52,375 bases of DNA. It comes from Streptomyces sp. ISL-87. GTDB lineage: Bacteria; Actinomycetota; Actinomycetes; Streptomycetales; Streptomycetaceae. Where the stretch lies: NCBI RefSeq assembly GCF_018614095.1, contig NZ_JAGGOY010000067.1:1-52375 (forward strand), in the 5' to 3' direction. Each line of letters opens with the position of its first letter. The stretch's first letter is position 1. Below, piece after piece: positions 23,037 to 30,566 of the stretch. Made by a program: the position numbers and the translations under genes. The notes beneath the pieces were generated by a model that was given only the letters and a program-made list of their open reading frames with translations, searched no databases and had not been told where the DNA came from.

Positions 23037-24338
23037 ATGACCGAACCTATGGCACCCAACGCGGTACCGGGACACCTGCTGTCGCGTGACGACATCCGCG
23101 ACGCCCTTGCGCGGCACGACTTCGGCAGGTTCTTCGCGCTCACCCGCCAGTGGGCAGGCATCAGCTTCATGCGGATCGCCGACGCCTGCGACATCAAACC
23201 GGAGCGGGTCGGCAGGCTTGCGCGTGGCGAGGGCCGCATCACCAGCATGGAGAAGATGGAGCAGATCGCCGACGGCTTACGCGTCCCCGGCGAGCTGATG
23301 CGCCTGGCGCCCCGCCCCTGGGAGCGAGGACGCGCCCACATGGAGAGCCGTCCGGAGACCGGTGTGGCGGCCGTGTCGCCGTTGGCGAAGACCCCGAAGT
23401 CGCCTGACATGGCGGCCATCGACTCGTTCCGAGCGGCGGACATGAAGCTGGGTGGCGGCCATCTCTACGCGTCGGTCCTCCACTACCTGAACAGCGCCAT
23501 GGCTCCCAGGATCTTCGGGAGTACGGCAGGCGGTGACGCGCCGCAGACGTTCCGGGCAGCAGCCTCGCTGACCGAGATGGCCGGATGGATGGCTCACGAC
23601 TACGGCCGTAACGGCCGGGCACGTGATCACTTCAAGAGTGCGCTTCCGCTGGCGGCAGCGGGCGAGGACTCGGCCCTCGGCGCCAACATCATGGCGAGCA
23701 TGAGCCACCTCGCCCTTCAGACAGGTCGCCCCGATGAAGCCGCCACACTGGCGCGGGCTGGCCGGGAGCGCATGGTCAGAGGCCCGCGGGTACCCGCGCT
23801 TTCGGCTCGGCTGCACGCCATGGAGGCGCGAGCACTCGCTCAGCTCGGAGAGGCCGCCGCCACCCAGAAGGCCCTGGACCAGGCGCGCAAGGAACTCGCC
23901 CGGACGCCCGGAGCGCCACCTTCGTACTGGCTCAGCCCGTTCGACGCCGCCGCGCTGGCCAGCGAAACGGCGTTCTCCATGAACGACCTCGGCATGCTGC
24001 CCGCAGCTATCGAACCCGCGGAAGAGGCCGTGGCTCTGCGTACGGGCGACCGCGCCCGGAGCCGGGTGTTCGGACAGATCACGTTGGCCACCATCCGCAC
24101 GCGGCAAGGAGAGCTGGAGGCGGCGTGTGCCGTGGGGCGAGAGCTTCTCGGAGCCTGCGGCACCCTTGGTTCAGTACGGATCACCCAGCAACTCGGCGAA
24201 CTGGCCCGGGTTCTGGAGCCATACCGCGCTGAACGCGTCGTGGCCGAGTTCCTAGACTGCCTTGAGGCGGTGAACCAGCAGCGCGCGCTTCTCCTTGCCG
24301 GGATCAGCGCGCCTCACACCGGAGGTGCTGTCACATGA
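23037..24338 (+). CDS. XRE helix-turn-helix regulator with TPR domain
   Basis: The 433-aa protein has an N-terminal lambda-repressor-type domain (about 15-85: LARHDFGRFFALTRQWAGISFMRIADACDIKPERVGRLARGEG). A long helical TPR-like region follows from about 125 (YGRNGRARDHFKSALPLAAAGEDSALGANIMASMSHLALQTGRPDEAATLARAG). XRE-TPR proteins are common in Streptomyces, often next to a NUDIX gene as here, and may sense a peptide or small signal; the signal is unknown. Its stop overlaps the start of the NUDIX gene (ATGA), so the two are coupled. It is divergent from the ATPase gene. Confidence 0.82.
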   Translation: MTEPMAPNAVPGHLLSRDDIRDALARHDFGRFFALTRQWAGISFMRIADACDIKPERVGRLARGEGRITSMEKMEQIADGLRVPGELMRLAPRPWERGRAHMESRPETGVAAVSPLAKTPKSPDMAAIDSFRAADMKLGGGHLYASVLHYLNSAMAPRIFGSTAGGDAPQTFRAAASLTEMAGWMAHDYGRNGRARDHFKSALPLAAAGEDSALGANIMASMSHLALQTGRPDEAATLARAGRERMVRGPRVPALSARLHAMEARALAQLGEAAATQKALDQARKELARTPGAPPSYWLSPFDAAALASETAFSMNDLGMLPAAIEPAEEAVALRTGDRARSRVFGQITLATIRTRQGELEAACAVGRELLGACGTLGSVRITQQLGELARVLEPYRAERVVAEFLDCLEAVNQQRALLLAGISAPHTGGAVT

Positions 24339-24850
24339 CCACGCGGCCCGAGCCCGGCACGGCGGAATGGGATGCCTACCTTGCCGAGGGCAACGCGAAG
24401 CAGGCCCGCAAGCGCGTGTCAGCGGACGTGCTCTTCCTGGACGAGGCCGGGCGCGTCCTCCTGGTCAAGCCGACCTACAAGGAAGCGTGGGACCTCCCAG
24501 GCGGTATGGCGGAGGCCAACGAGTCCCCGCAGGACGCGGCCCGGCGAGAGCTGCATGAGGAGCTCGGTCTTGCCGTTCGGCTGGGCCGACTGCTCTGTGT
24601 GGACTGGGTTCCGCCGCACGGCCCCTGGGACGACCAGCTCGCCTTCATCTTCGACGGCGGCACGCTCGACCGGCGTCAGAGCGCGGACCTTCACCCCAGG
24701 GATCACGAACTATCGGAATGCGCGTTCTTCGCTCAGGAAGACGCCCTTCTCCATCTCCCGCCCCGCATCCGTCGCCGAGCAGCCCAGGCCCTTCACGTCC
24801 TGGCGGGACGACGGCCCGGCTACCTGGAGGACGGCGATCCGGGACGCTGA
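24335..24850 (+). CDS. NUDIX hydrolase
   Basis: The 171-aa protein has a complete Nudix box, GGMAEANESPQDAARRELHEELGL (the G-x5-E-x7-R-E-U-x-E-E-x-G-U pattern), after VSADVLFLDEAGRVLLVKP and EAWDLPGG. It hydrolyses a nucleoside diphosphate linked to another group; specificity is not readable. The start overlaps the stop of the XRE-TPR regulator by four bases, so regulator and hydrolase are made together and may share a nucleotide signal (inference). Confidence 0.88.
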   Translation: MTTRPEPGTAEWDAYLAEGNAKQARKRVSADVLFLDEAGRVLLVKPTYKEAWDLPGGMAEANESPQDAARRELHEELGLAVRLGRLLCVDWVPPHGPWDDQLAFIFDGGTLDRRQSADLHPRDHELSECAFFAQEDALLHLPPRIRRRAAQALHVLAGRRPGYLEDGDPGR

Positions 24851-24908
24851 CCGTTGCTTCTCCACCAGTGCGATGCCGAACGGGCAGGAGACGTCTGAGC
24901 CATCACGG

Positions 24909-24971
24909 AAGCCCTGCGGGCCACCGAGTCACCCGTGAGTCCGGATGCGTCGCGCAGGGCCCGCAGGGCTT
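24909..24971. terminator. Long-loop inverted repeat between convergent genes
   Basis: AAGCCCTGCGGGCC (24909-24922) is an exact complement of GGCCCGCAGGGCTT (24958-24971), separated by 35 bases. It lies between the convergent NUDIX and DUF6879 genes. The long loop makes terminator function plausible but not certain. Confidence 0.5.
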
Positions 24972-24989
24972 TCCCCATCGAGTCGGCGG

Positions 24990-25499
24990 TCAGTGGTGCC
25001 GCTCCCAGTAGTCCGCGAACGGCACCGCTTCGGCCAGGGCGCGGTCCCGGTGATTCTGATACTCGGCAAGGCTGTGGGCAGGGAGCAGTTCGGCGCCGAT
25101 GAACGCGCCTTCGGGTGTGTAGTGCATCCGGTACACGTCCTGGTCGTCGAACAACCAGAAGTCGTGATCAGGCAGGCCGATCACGTCCTGCTCAGCCTGG
25201 TCGATGATGCCGATGGTCTCGCCGGCCGTGATGTTGCCTGGGTAGGAGGCCAGCTCGTACCGCAGATAGTCGGTCAGTGGAGACCGGAGTACGTGGACGC
25301 GCGAGACGTTCTTGCCCTTGTCGGTCATCGACCGGACCCAAGGATTGTCGTCCCAGGCTGGGCCCATGTCCCCGCCCGCCAAGAAGCGTTCGAAGTCCTC
25401 GCGCTCCTCCTCCACGTCGTAGACGGCGAGTGTCTCCAGTCGGAAGGCGGTCCGCTCGAAGGTCTCGAAGAGTCGACCGAACTCCTCACCGCTGAGCAC
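24990..25499 (-). CDS. DUF6879 family protein
   Basis: The 169-aa protein starts MLSGEEFGRLFETFERTAFRLETLAVYDVEEEREDFERFLAG. It has the family hallmarks of WVRSMTDKGKNVSRVHVLRSPLTDYLRYEL, then FWLFDDQDVYRMHY and FIGAELL. DUF6879 proteins are widespread in Streptomyces next to XRE and small acidic genes, and are suspected DNA-associated or toxin-antitoxin-like factors, without proven activity. Its start overlaps the end of the upstream small gene by 14 bases, so they form a coupled pair. Confidence 0.8.
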   Translation of the reverse strand: MLSGEEFGRLFETFERTAFRLETLAVYDVEEEREDFERFLAGGDMGPAWDDNPWVRSMTDKGKNVSRVHVLRSPLTDYLRYELASYPGNITAGETIGIIDQAEQDVIGLPDHDFWLFDDQDVYRMHYTPEGAFIGAELLPAHSLAEYQNHRDRALAEAVPFADYWERHH

Positions 25500-25692
25500 G
25501 GAAGTACTCCTCCAGCACCGCGGCCGGGATTACGACGGCGGTCTCGCCCTCTGGCAGGTCGAGTTGCGCCAGCCGCTCGGGGTCGGTGATGACGTAGCCC
25601 TGGACCACGTAGTCCTTGGCGTCCTCGGTGCCCCACAGCGTCGGGCACGTTCCGTTCCTGCACTCCGGGTCACCGGACAGCTTCCGCAGCAT
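25486..25692 (-). CDS. Small protein coupled to DUF6879
   Basis: The 68-aa protein starts MLRKLSGDPECRNGTCPTLWGTEDAKDYVVQGY and ends with an acidic helix, VIPAAVLEEYFRAQR. The C-x4-C-P-T-L motif (Cys11 and Cys16) recurs in small proteins encoded just before DUF6879 genes. A role as partner or antitoxin is inference. ATG at 25692 follows a GGGGG stretch. It overlaps the DUF6879 gene. Confidence 0.72.
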   Translation of the reverse strand: MLRKLSGDPECRNGTCPTLWGTEDAKDYVVQGYVITDPERLAQLDLPEGETAVVIPAAVLEEYFRAQR

Positions 25693-25769
25693 TCTTGCCC
25701 CCACATGTCGGCGTACGCCTGTCGCGTTCGATGCTCCCGAGCCGGTCACGGCGGGGTCAAGTGCTGATC

Positions 25770-25787
25770 CTTTCCAGAACAGGAAAG
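25770..25787. promoter_or_regulatory. Palindrome CTTTCC-N6-GGAAAG
   Basis: CTTTCC (25770-25775) and GGAAAG (25782-25787) are exact complements around AGAACA. It is in the divergent gap between the small DUF6879-partner gene (minus) and the zinc-ribbon-like gene (plus) and stands out as AT-rich. Candidate operator. Confidence 0.45.
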
Positions 25788-25847
25788 CAGCCTTCTCGGT
25801 TGGAATCGAGGATGCGTTGGGACGTACGCGGCGGCTACAACGGCAGC

Positions 25848-26333
25848 ATGACCGTCTTCCTGTGTGCCAAGTGCGGCGGCAGTCTTACGCCAAACCTGAC
25901 GCCGCTGCCTGCCGTTCCCTCAGTGCCTGACGACGAAGAACGGGACAAGGAGAGTCGGCTGGCGCCGGCCACGCTGGCGCAGGGGCACTACGCGATCGAG
26001 ACCGAACCATGGGGTGCTCCATACATGCCGCATCCAGACCAGGAAGACGGCGGGCCTGCGCAGCCGCGTGGGCCGTGGCGGAGTGATGAAGGGGTGGCAA
26101 TGGTCTCGGCCGGGCCGCGCAACAACGTCGTGGTACACCCTGAAGACGCGCCTGACCTCCAGCCGCTGCCGGACTGGGAGAACAGCGCTGGATGCTGCGG
26201 TCCGTCCGGCGACAGCGGACTCAACCGTGCCTGCCCCTGTGGCGCCCGGGTGGCCACGCTCGTCGCGGACTGCTTTGGCCCGTACGAGCTCCACCTGGAC
26301 GCGATGCGGGTCTACGGCTACGACCCGTCCTGA
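25848..26333 (+). CDS. Cysteine-rich small protein, possible zinc ribbon
   Basis: The 161-aa protein starts MTVFLCAKCGGSLTPNLTPL, with a C-x2-C-G-G knuckle at Cys6/Cys9. A second cysteine group is SAGCCGPSGDSGLNRACPCGARVATLVADCFGPYELHLD near the C-terminus. The N-terminal and C-terminal knuckles could form one metal site, but that is not shown. I do not recognise a functional family. A near-identical end of this gene is duplicated at 21988-22042. Its stop codon TGA directly abuts the stop of the minus-strand gene at 26334, forming TGATCA. Confidence 0.68.
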   Translation: MTVFLCAKCGGSLTPNLTPLPAVPSVPDDEERDKESRLAPATLAQGHYAIETEPWGAPYMPHPDQEDGGPAQPRGPWRSDEGVAMVSAGPRNNVVVHPEDAPDLQPLPDWENSAGCCGPSGDSGLNRACPCGARVATLVADCFGPYELHLDAMRVYGYDPS

Positions 26334-26936
26334 TCAGTACCCCGAGGGGTGGGAGGACAGCCAGGCGGTGTGCCGGTCGCGCATCCGGTCCCGTTCCTCG
26401 GGGGTGGCGAGGATGACGTCCGCGCCGCCGTCGTATGGGTGGTGGATCCGGGTGAGGTCGGTGTCCGTGACGAATACGCCGGGCAGTGCGTCGTCGGCGG
26501 CCGCGCGGAGCAGCGGGTCGAGGCAGTCGCGCTGCCAGCGGCGGCGGTCGGCGTAGAAGTACCAGCGGGTGTGGAACTCCGGATCCGGGTCGTCGGTGTC
26601 GTCCAGGGTGGTCCACAGCGTGCCCTCCGGGTGGAGGGCACGGCGGTGCTCCGACCACTGCGTCGGCTTGGACGGATCGGCCCAGTCGGTGGTCACCACG
26701 TACACCTCGCCGCCCGCGAAGAGCTCGTCGAGGACCGTGTTGTACCGGTCGAGGAGGATCGCGTACTCCCCTTCGTCCTCCGCGTAGCGCTTCGACTCCG
26801 GCAGGCTGTGGAAGCGCACCCACCGGTCGGTGTATGCCGTCTTCAGCTCATGCGGGAGAAGCGGCCCGGCAGGTGTCCAGTCCTGCCAGAGCCGGGTCAG
26901 CCGCTCATGTGCGGGGTCGGCGAGCGGGGCGGTCAC
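26334..26936 (-). CDS. Hypothetical protein coupled to msrA
   Basis: The 200-aa protein starts VTAPLADPAHERLTRLWQDW and is rich in Trp, Asp and Arg (for example ILLDRYNTVLDELF, VYVVTTDWADPSK, TRWYFYADRRRWQRDCLDPLLRAAADD). It has no signal or membrane segment. I cannot name a family; the DLTRIHHPYDGGADVILAT segment and overall character recall small Streptomyces DUF proteins. GTG at 26936 overlaps the msrA stop in a GTGA, so it is translated with msrA. Its end abuts that of the convergent zinc-ribbon-like gene with no gap. Confidence 0.7.
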   Translation of the reverse strand: MTAPLADPAHERLTRLWQDWTPAGPLLPHELKTAYTDRWVRFHSLPESKRYAEDEGEYAILLDRYNTVLDELFAGGEVYVVTTDWADPSKPTQWSEHRRALHPEGTLWTTLDDTDDPDPEFHTRWYFYADRRRWQRDCLDPLLRAAADDALPGVFVTDTDLTRIHHPYDGGADVILATPEERDRMRDRHTAWLSSHPSGY

Positions 26937-27601
26937 TCTCCGGGTGCCTCGGTGATGCCAATGGGGCAGGAGACGCCCGTGCCGCCGATGCCGCAGTAGC
27001 CTGCGGGGTTCTTGTCCAGGTACTGCTGGTGGTGCGGCTCCGCGGGCCAGAAGGGGCGCTCCGAGGCGGGGAGCACGGCCGTGGTGATGTCGCCGTATCC
27101 CGAAGCCGCGAGGACGCGCCGGTAGGCATCGCGAGAGGCCTCGGCCTCGGCCTGGTGGGCGGGGGAGTGGGTGTAGACCGCCGAGCGGTACTGGGTGCCG
27201 ACGTCGTTGCCCTGGCGGAAGCCCTGGGTGGGGTCGTGGGACTCCCAGAAGAGCTTCAGGAGCGTCGCGTAGGAGACCAGCTTCGGGTCGAACACCACGC
27301 GGACGACCTCCGTGTGGCCGGTCAGGCCCGAGCACACCTCCTCGTACGTCGGGTTCTCGGTGTGGCCGCCCTGGTAGCCGGCCAGGGTGGTCCAGACGCC
27401 GGGGGTCTGCCAGAACTTGCGCTCGGCGCCCCAGAAACAGCCCAGGCCGAAGTCCGCCACCTCAAGGTGGGAGGGGTACGGGCCCGCCAAGGGGCTGCCC
27501 AGGACCGTGTGCTGCGCCGGGAGGCTGAACAGGGGGGTCGCGCGGCCCGTCAGGGCCTCCTCGCGGGTGGGGAGCTCGGGCGTGCGGCGGTACGAGAACA
27601 T
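26933..27601 (-). CDS. msrA: Peptide-methionine (S)-S-oxide reductase
   Basis: The 222-aa protein has the MsrA catalytic motif GCFWGAERKFW with Cys55, plus AGYQGGHTENPTYEEVCSGLTGHTEVV and FWESHDPTQGFRQGNDVGTQYRSA. C-terminal recycling cysteines lie in GYCGIGGTGVSCPIG. It repairs oxidised methionine using thioredoxin. The 40-residue N-terminal extension before LEVADFGLG is normal for long MsrA forms. ATG at 27601 follows AGGAGGG. It is coupled by GTGA to the hypothetical gene. Confidence 0.95.
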   Translation of the reverse strand: MFSYRRTPELPTREEALTGRATPLFSLPAQHTVLGSPLAGPYPSHLEVADFGLGCFWGAERKFWQTPGVWTTLAGYQGGHTENPTYEEVCSGLTGHTEVVRVVFDPKLVSYATLLKLFWESHDPTQGFRQGNDVGTQYRSAVYTHSPAHQAEAEASRDAYRRVLAASGYGDITTAVLPASERPFWPAEPHHQQYLDKNPAGYCGIGGTGVSCPIGITEAPGE

Positions 27602-27656
27602 GGATTCCCTCCTAGTGGTCTTCCGTTAACGGCAGGACGGGGCCGCGGATTCCCGG

Positions 27657-28826
27657 TCACATGCCCGGCGTGCTGACGCGGACCGCCCAGTCACGCGCGT
27701 ACACGTACCGCGACTTCGGCGAGCCCGCGTACGTCCACGGCAGCGCGCCGATGTACCCGTCGATGTGGCGGAACTGCTCCGCCGCCGCGGCGTCCCGGTC
27801 CTGCCAGAACAGCAGGTACGCCAGCATGTGCCGCATCCGGACCGCCCGCGGGTCGTCCGCGTCGGCCGCCGCCAGGTCCTGCACGGCCGCGTCGACCGCG
27901 GCGACGATCTCCGGGTCCTTGTAGAAGACCTCCGCCGCCAGCTCCGGCTCGTGCGTGTCCTCCTCGAAGTACGCGAGCAGCGGCAGCAGCGACAGCAGCT
28001 CCCCCGGCTCGCCGGCGGCCGCCGACTGCCGGGCGAAGGCCAGCGCCAGCTCGTGCGAGCCCCGCCACTTCTGGCACCAGTACTGCAGCGCGTTCGTGTG
28101 CGCCGACAGCACCTTCGGGTCGCGCGCCACGATCTGCGCCCACAGCGTCTCGTACCGCTCGTGCGAGTAGCCCAGGCCGTGCCCGATGTGCTGCTCCACC
28201 ATGTACGGAACCGGGTCCGCCGGGTCCGCCAGCCGCTGCGCCTCGTGCGCGGACTTCTGCGCGGTGCGCAGCAGTTCGCCGAAGACGCGGAACTGCTCCT
28301 GCGTGGTGCGGCTGCCCGACTGGCCGCCGCGTACCTTCCACGCCACCCGTACCGCGGTCTCGGCGTGGACCAGCGCCCCCGTCACGTGCGACGGCTTGGC
28401 CGAGCGCCAGGCCAGCAGCCACGCGTCGTCCTCGACGGCCGCGTCGGCCAGCACGCGCACCCGCTGCCAGCGCTCCTCCCAGTCCCGCCCGGCCGCCTTC
28501 ACGTAGGCGGCGCCGACCTCCCAGTCGCCGTCCGCCAGCGCCGCGAGGACGGCCGTCCGCTCGGCCGGTACGGGCGCCGGGTGCACGGTGTCGAGGTCCG
28601 CTTCCGGTACGAAGCCCAGCGCGACGACCTCCGCCGCCTGCCGCGTCTCCTCGTCGGCCTCGATGGCGGCGGTGCGGGCGGTGGAGGCCTCGGTCTGCGC
28701 CTCCAGGACCGCCACCTCGGCGGTCAGCCGCTTCGCCTTGCGGATGTGGTGGACGCCGCGCAGCACGTACACGGCGCCGGCGAGCAGCAGCACGCCGAGG
28801 ATGGCCAAGGCGATCAGGGGGATCAC
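27657..28826 (-). CDS. Membrane-anchored helical-repeat protein (M48 partner, copy 1)
   Basis: The 389-aa protein has an N-terminal membrane helix (VIPLIALAILGVLLLAGAVYV), a basic/coiled stretch (RKAKRLTAEVAVLEAQTEA) and a large helical domain. Conserved segments are ADPVPYMVEQHIGHGLGYS, HTNALQYWCQKWRGSHELALAF and HIDGYIGALPWTYAGSPKSRYVYARDWAV. It is clearly paralogous to the protein at 30567-31673. Function is unknown; the repeat-like helices suggest a scaffold. GTG at 28826 overlaps the M48 protease stop (GTGA), so the two are coupled. It is the last gene of the protease transcript. Confidence 0.75.
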   Translation of the reverse strand: MIPLIALAILGVLLLAGAVYVLRGVHHIRKAKRLTAEVAVLEAQTEASTARTAAIEADEETRQAAEVVALGFVPEADLDTVHPAPVPAERTAVLAALADGDWEVGAAYVKAAGRDWEERWQRVRVLADAAVEDDAWLLAWRSAKPSHVTGALVHAETAVRVAWKVRGGQSGSRTTQEQFRVFGELLRTAQKSAHEAQRLADPADPVPYMVEQHIGHGLGYSHERYETLWAQIVARDPKVLSAHTNALQYWCQKWRGSHELALAFARQSAAAGEPGELLSLLPLLAYFEEDTHEPELAAEVFYKDPEIVAAVDAAVQDLAAADADDPRAVRMRHMLAYLLFWQDRDAAAAEQFRHIDGYIGALPWTYAGSPKSRYVYARDWAVRVSTPGM

Positions 28827-30427
28827 GGGGCAAGCACCAGCTTCCGCAGGGGTTCGGTGTCGGGCTGGTCCGCGACGGCCGCGTCCAGGGCCTCGTCCAG
28901 CCGGTCGGCGAAGTCGCCGGCCGGGTAGCGCAGGGTGGCCGGTTCGGACCAGGACAGCTGCCAGCGGGCGGTGCCGCTGTCCGCCAGCCGGTCGGTGGCC
29001 AGTTGGCTCAGGGCGCGCCGGAGCGCCGAACGGGCGAACTCGCGGGCCGCCCGCCCGGTGGCCGCGGCCGCCTGCTCGGACTTCGGGAAGTGCTCGGTGA
29101 GCCGCCAGCGGACGGCCGGGTCGGCGTCGATCGCGTCCAGCAGGCCGGCCAGGCCGGGCGCGGCGCCCTCGGCGGCGGCCGCCTCGCGGATCCGCTCCGC
29201 GCCCTGGCCGGCGTACCCGAGCATGCTCCGGTGGACCAGCTCGGCCCACTCCACCCGCGTCAGCGCGAGCGCCTGCGGGGCCAGCACGGCCGGCTCCAGC
29301 GCGGCCATCGAGACGTCCGCGTCGGCCAGCAGCTCCAGCGAGGGGCGGGCGGCGGCGGCCTGGCCGCCCCGGCCGTCGTCCGGCAGGGCCTCGATGCGGG
29401 CAACGCGTTCGGCGAGCGCGGGGTGGGAGTCGTACGGGGAGGCGGGCTCGGTGGACAGCTCGGTGCGCAGCTCGTCCAGGTCGGCCGAGCGGGCGGCGAG
29501 CATGGTCCGGAACCCGCCGAAGACCTGGCCGCGGGGCGGCATCAGGCCGCTTCCGACGCCGAGGGTGGCGTAGCCGTGCATGTAGAAGTCGAACGCCGGG
29601 TCGAGGGCGTTCAGCTCGCGCAGGGCGCCCGCGGCGGCGTCGCGGCCGGCGATCCGGACCGCGGCCAGGTCGGCGGCGAGCTCCTGGCGGCGGGAGGCCG
29701 AGAGGGTGGCGCGCATGTAGAAGTTGCCGTAGGCCAGGTAGATCGCGGCCATGGCGCGGTACATCGCGCCCTCGCCGTCGGTGTCGATCTCCTTGGCCGT
29801 CTTGCCCGCGGCGATCCGCTTCGCGGCCTTCTTCTCCTGCTTGGCGCGCTCCTTGGCGATCTTCTTGTCGGAGCGTTCCTGGAAGTGCGTGACGGTGCGG
29901 ATCAGCTGGGCGCGGCCGCGTGCGATCAGCGGGGTGAGGCGGGTGTCGAGGTTGGCGTAGTGGCCCATCTCGTGGGCGAGTACGGCGCGCAGCCGCATCT
30001 CGTCCAGGCCCGTCATCAGGGGCAGCCCGAGGTAGAGGCGGCGGGTGCCGGGCCGCAGGCCCAGCAGCCGGGCGTCCTCGCTGACGGCCGCGTTGACCTC
30101 TTCGGTCAGCACGATCTCATCGGGGGCGCGGGTGCCGACCTGCTCGGCGATCTCGCGCACGGTGTTCCACAGGACGGGTTCCTGCCGGTCGGTGACGGCG
30201 ACGCCGGGCCGCGGGTCGCCCCGGGGCGTGCGGAGCATGAACATGCCGCGCACGATCGGGATCGCGAGGACCACCGAGACGATGAGGACCTTGAACGCCG
30301 CCGGGCCGTGCAGCCAGGTGACGCAGGCCCAGTCGGCGGCCGCGAGGACCGCCAGCAGGACGACGCCGAGCAGGTAGAAGCCGGCGAGCAGGACGAGGGC
30401 GCGCAAGGCGCGCAGTGTTGCTCCCAT
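28823..30427 (-). CDS. M48-family membrane zinc metalloprotease
   Basis: The 534-aa protein has two N-terminal membrane helices (about 10-31 and 45-62) and an M48 peptidase domain with HEMGH at 152-156 in VLAHEMGHYANLD. The third zinc ligand is probably the Glu of SASRRQELAADLAAVRIAG. A Lys/Glu-rich coil (KKIAKERAKQEKKAAKR) sits between these parts, and SHPALAERVARIEAL is typical of the family. HtpX/Ste24-like enzymes degrade damaged membrane proteins. The long alpha-helical C-terminal half (about 340-534) is unusual for HtpX. ATG at 30427 has GGGGGGATC upstream. Its stop overlaps the following paralogue gene. Confidence 0.88.
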   Translation of the reverse strand: MGATLRALRALVLLAGFYLLGVVLLAVLAAADWACVTWLHGPAAFKVLIVSVVLAIPIVRGMFMLRTPRGDPRPGVAVTDRQEPVLWNTVREIAEQVGTRAPDEIVLTEEVNAAVSEDARLLGLRPGTRRLYLGLPLMTGLDEMRLRAVLAHEMGHYANLDTRLTPLIARGRAQLIRTVTHFQERSDKKIAKERAKQEKKAAKRIAAGKTAKEIDTDGEGAMYRAMAAIYLAYGNFYMRATLSASRRQELAADLAAVRIAGRDAAAGALRELNALDPAFDFYMHGYATLGVGSGLMPPRGQVFGGFRTMLAARSADLDELRTELSTEPASPYDSHPALAERVARIEALPDDGRGGQAAAARPSLELLADADVSMAALEPAVLAPQALALTRVEWAELVHRSMLGYAGQGAERIREAAAAEGAAPGLAGLLDAIDADPAVRWRLTEHFPKSEQAAAATGRAAREFARSALRRALSQLATDRLADSGTARWQLSWSEPATLRYPAGDFADRLDEALDAAVADQPDTEPLRKLVLAP

Positions 30428-30469
30428 TTTGGACAGATCCCCCCACGGGATGAAAGCGGCGCGGTGTTT

Positions 30470-30520
30470 TACGCGCACGTACGCGCACGGATGCGCGCGT
30501 AGCCACGTACGCGCACCCTA
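30470..30520. repeat. ACGCGCAC repeats in leader of protease gene
   Basis: Several copies of ACGCGCAC/GTACGCGCAC are packed within 50 bases before the M48 gene, partly self-complementary. TAGGGT on the minus strand (complement of 30515-30520) is a possible -10 box, which would place the repeats in the 5' leader. Confidence 0.5.
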
Positions 30521-30566
30521 TGACCTGGGGTTTTCGCCGATCGGGGCGGGGGCCGCGCGCCTGGGG

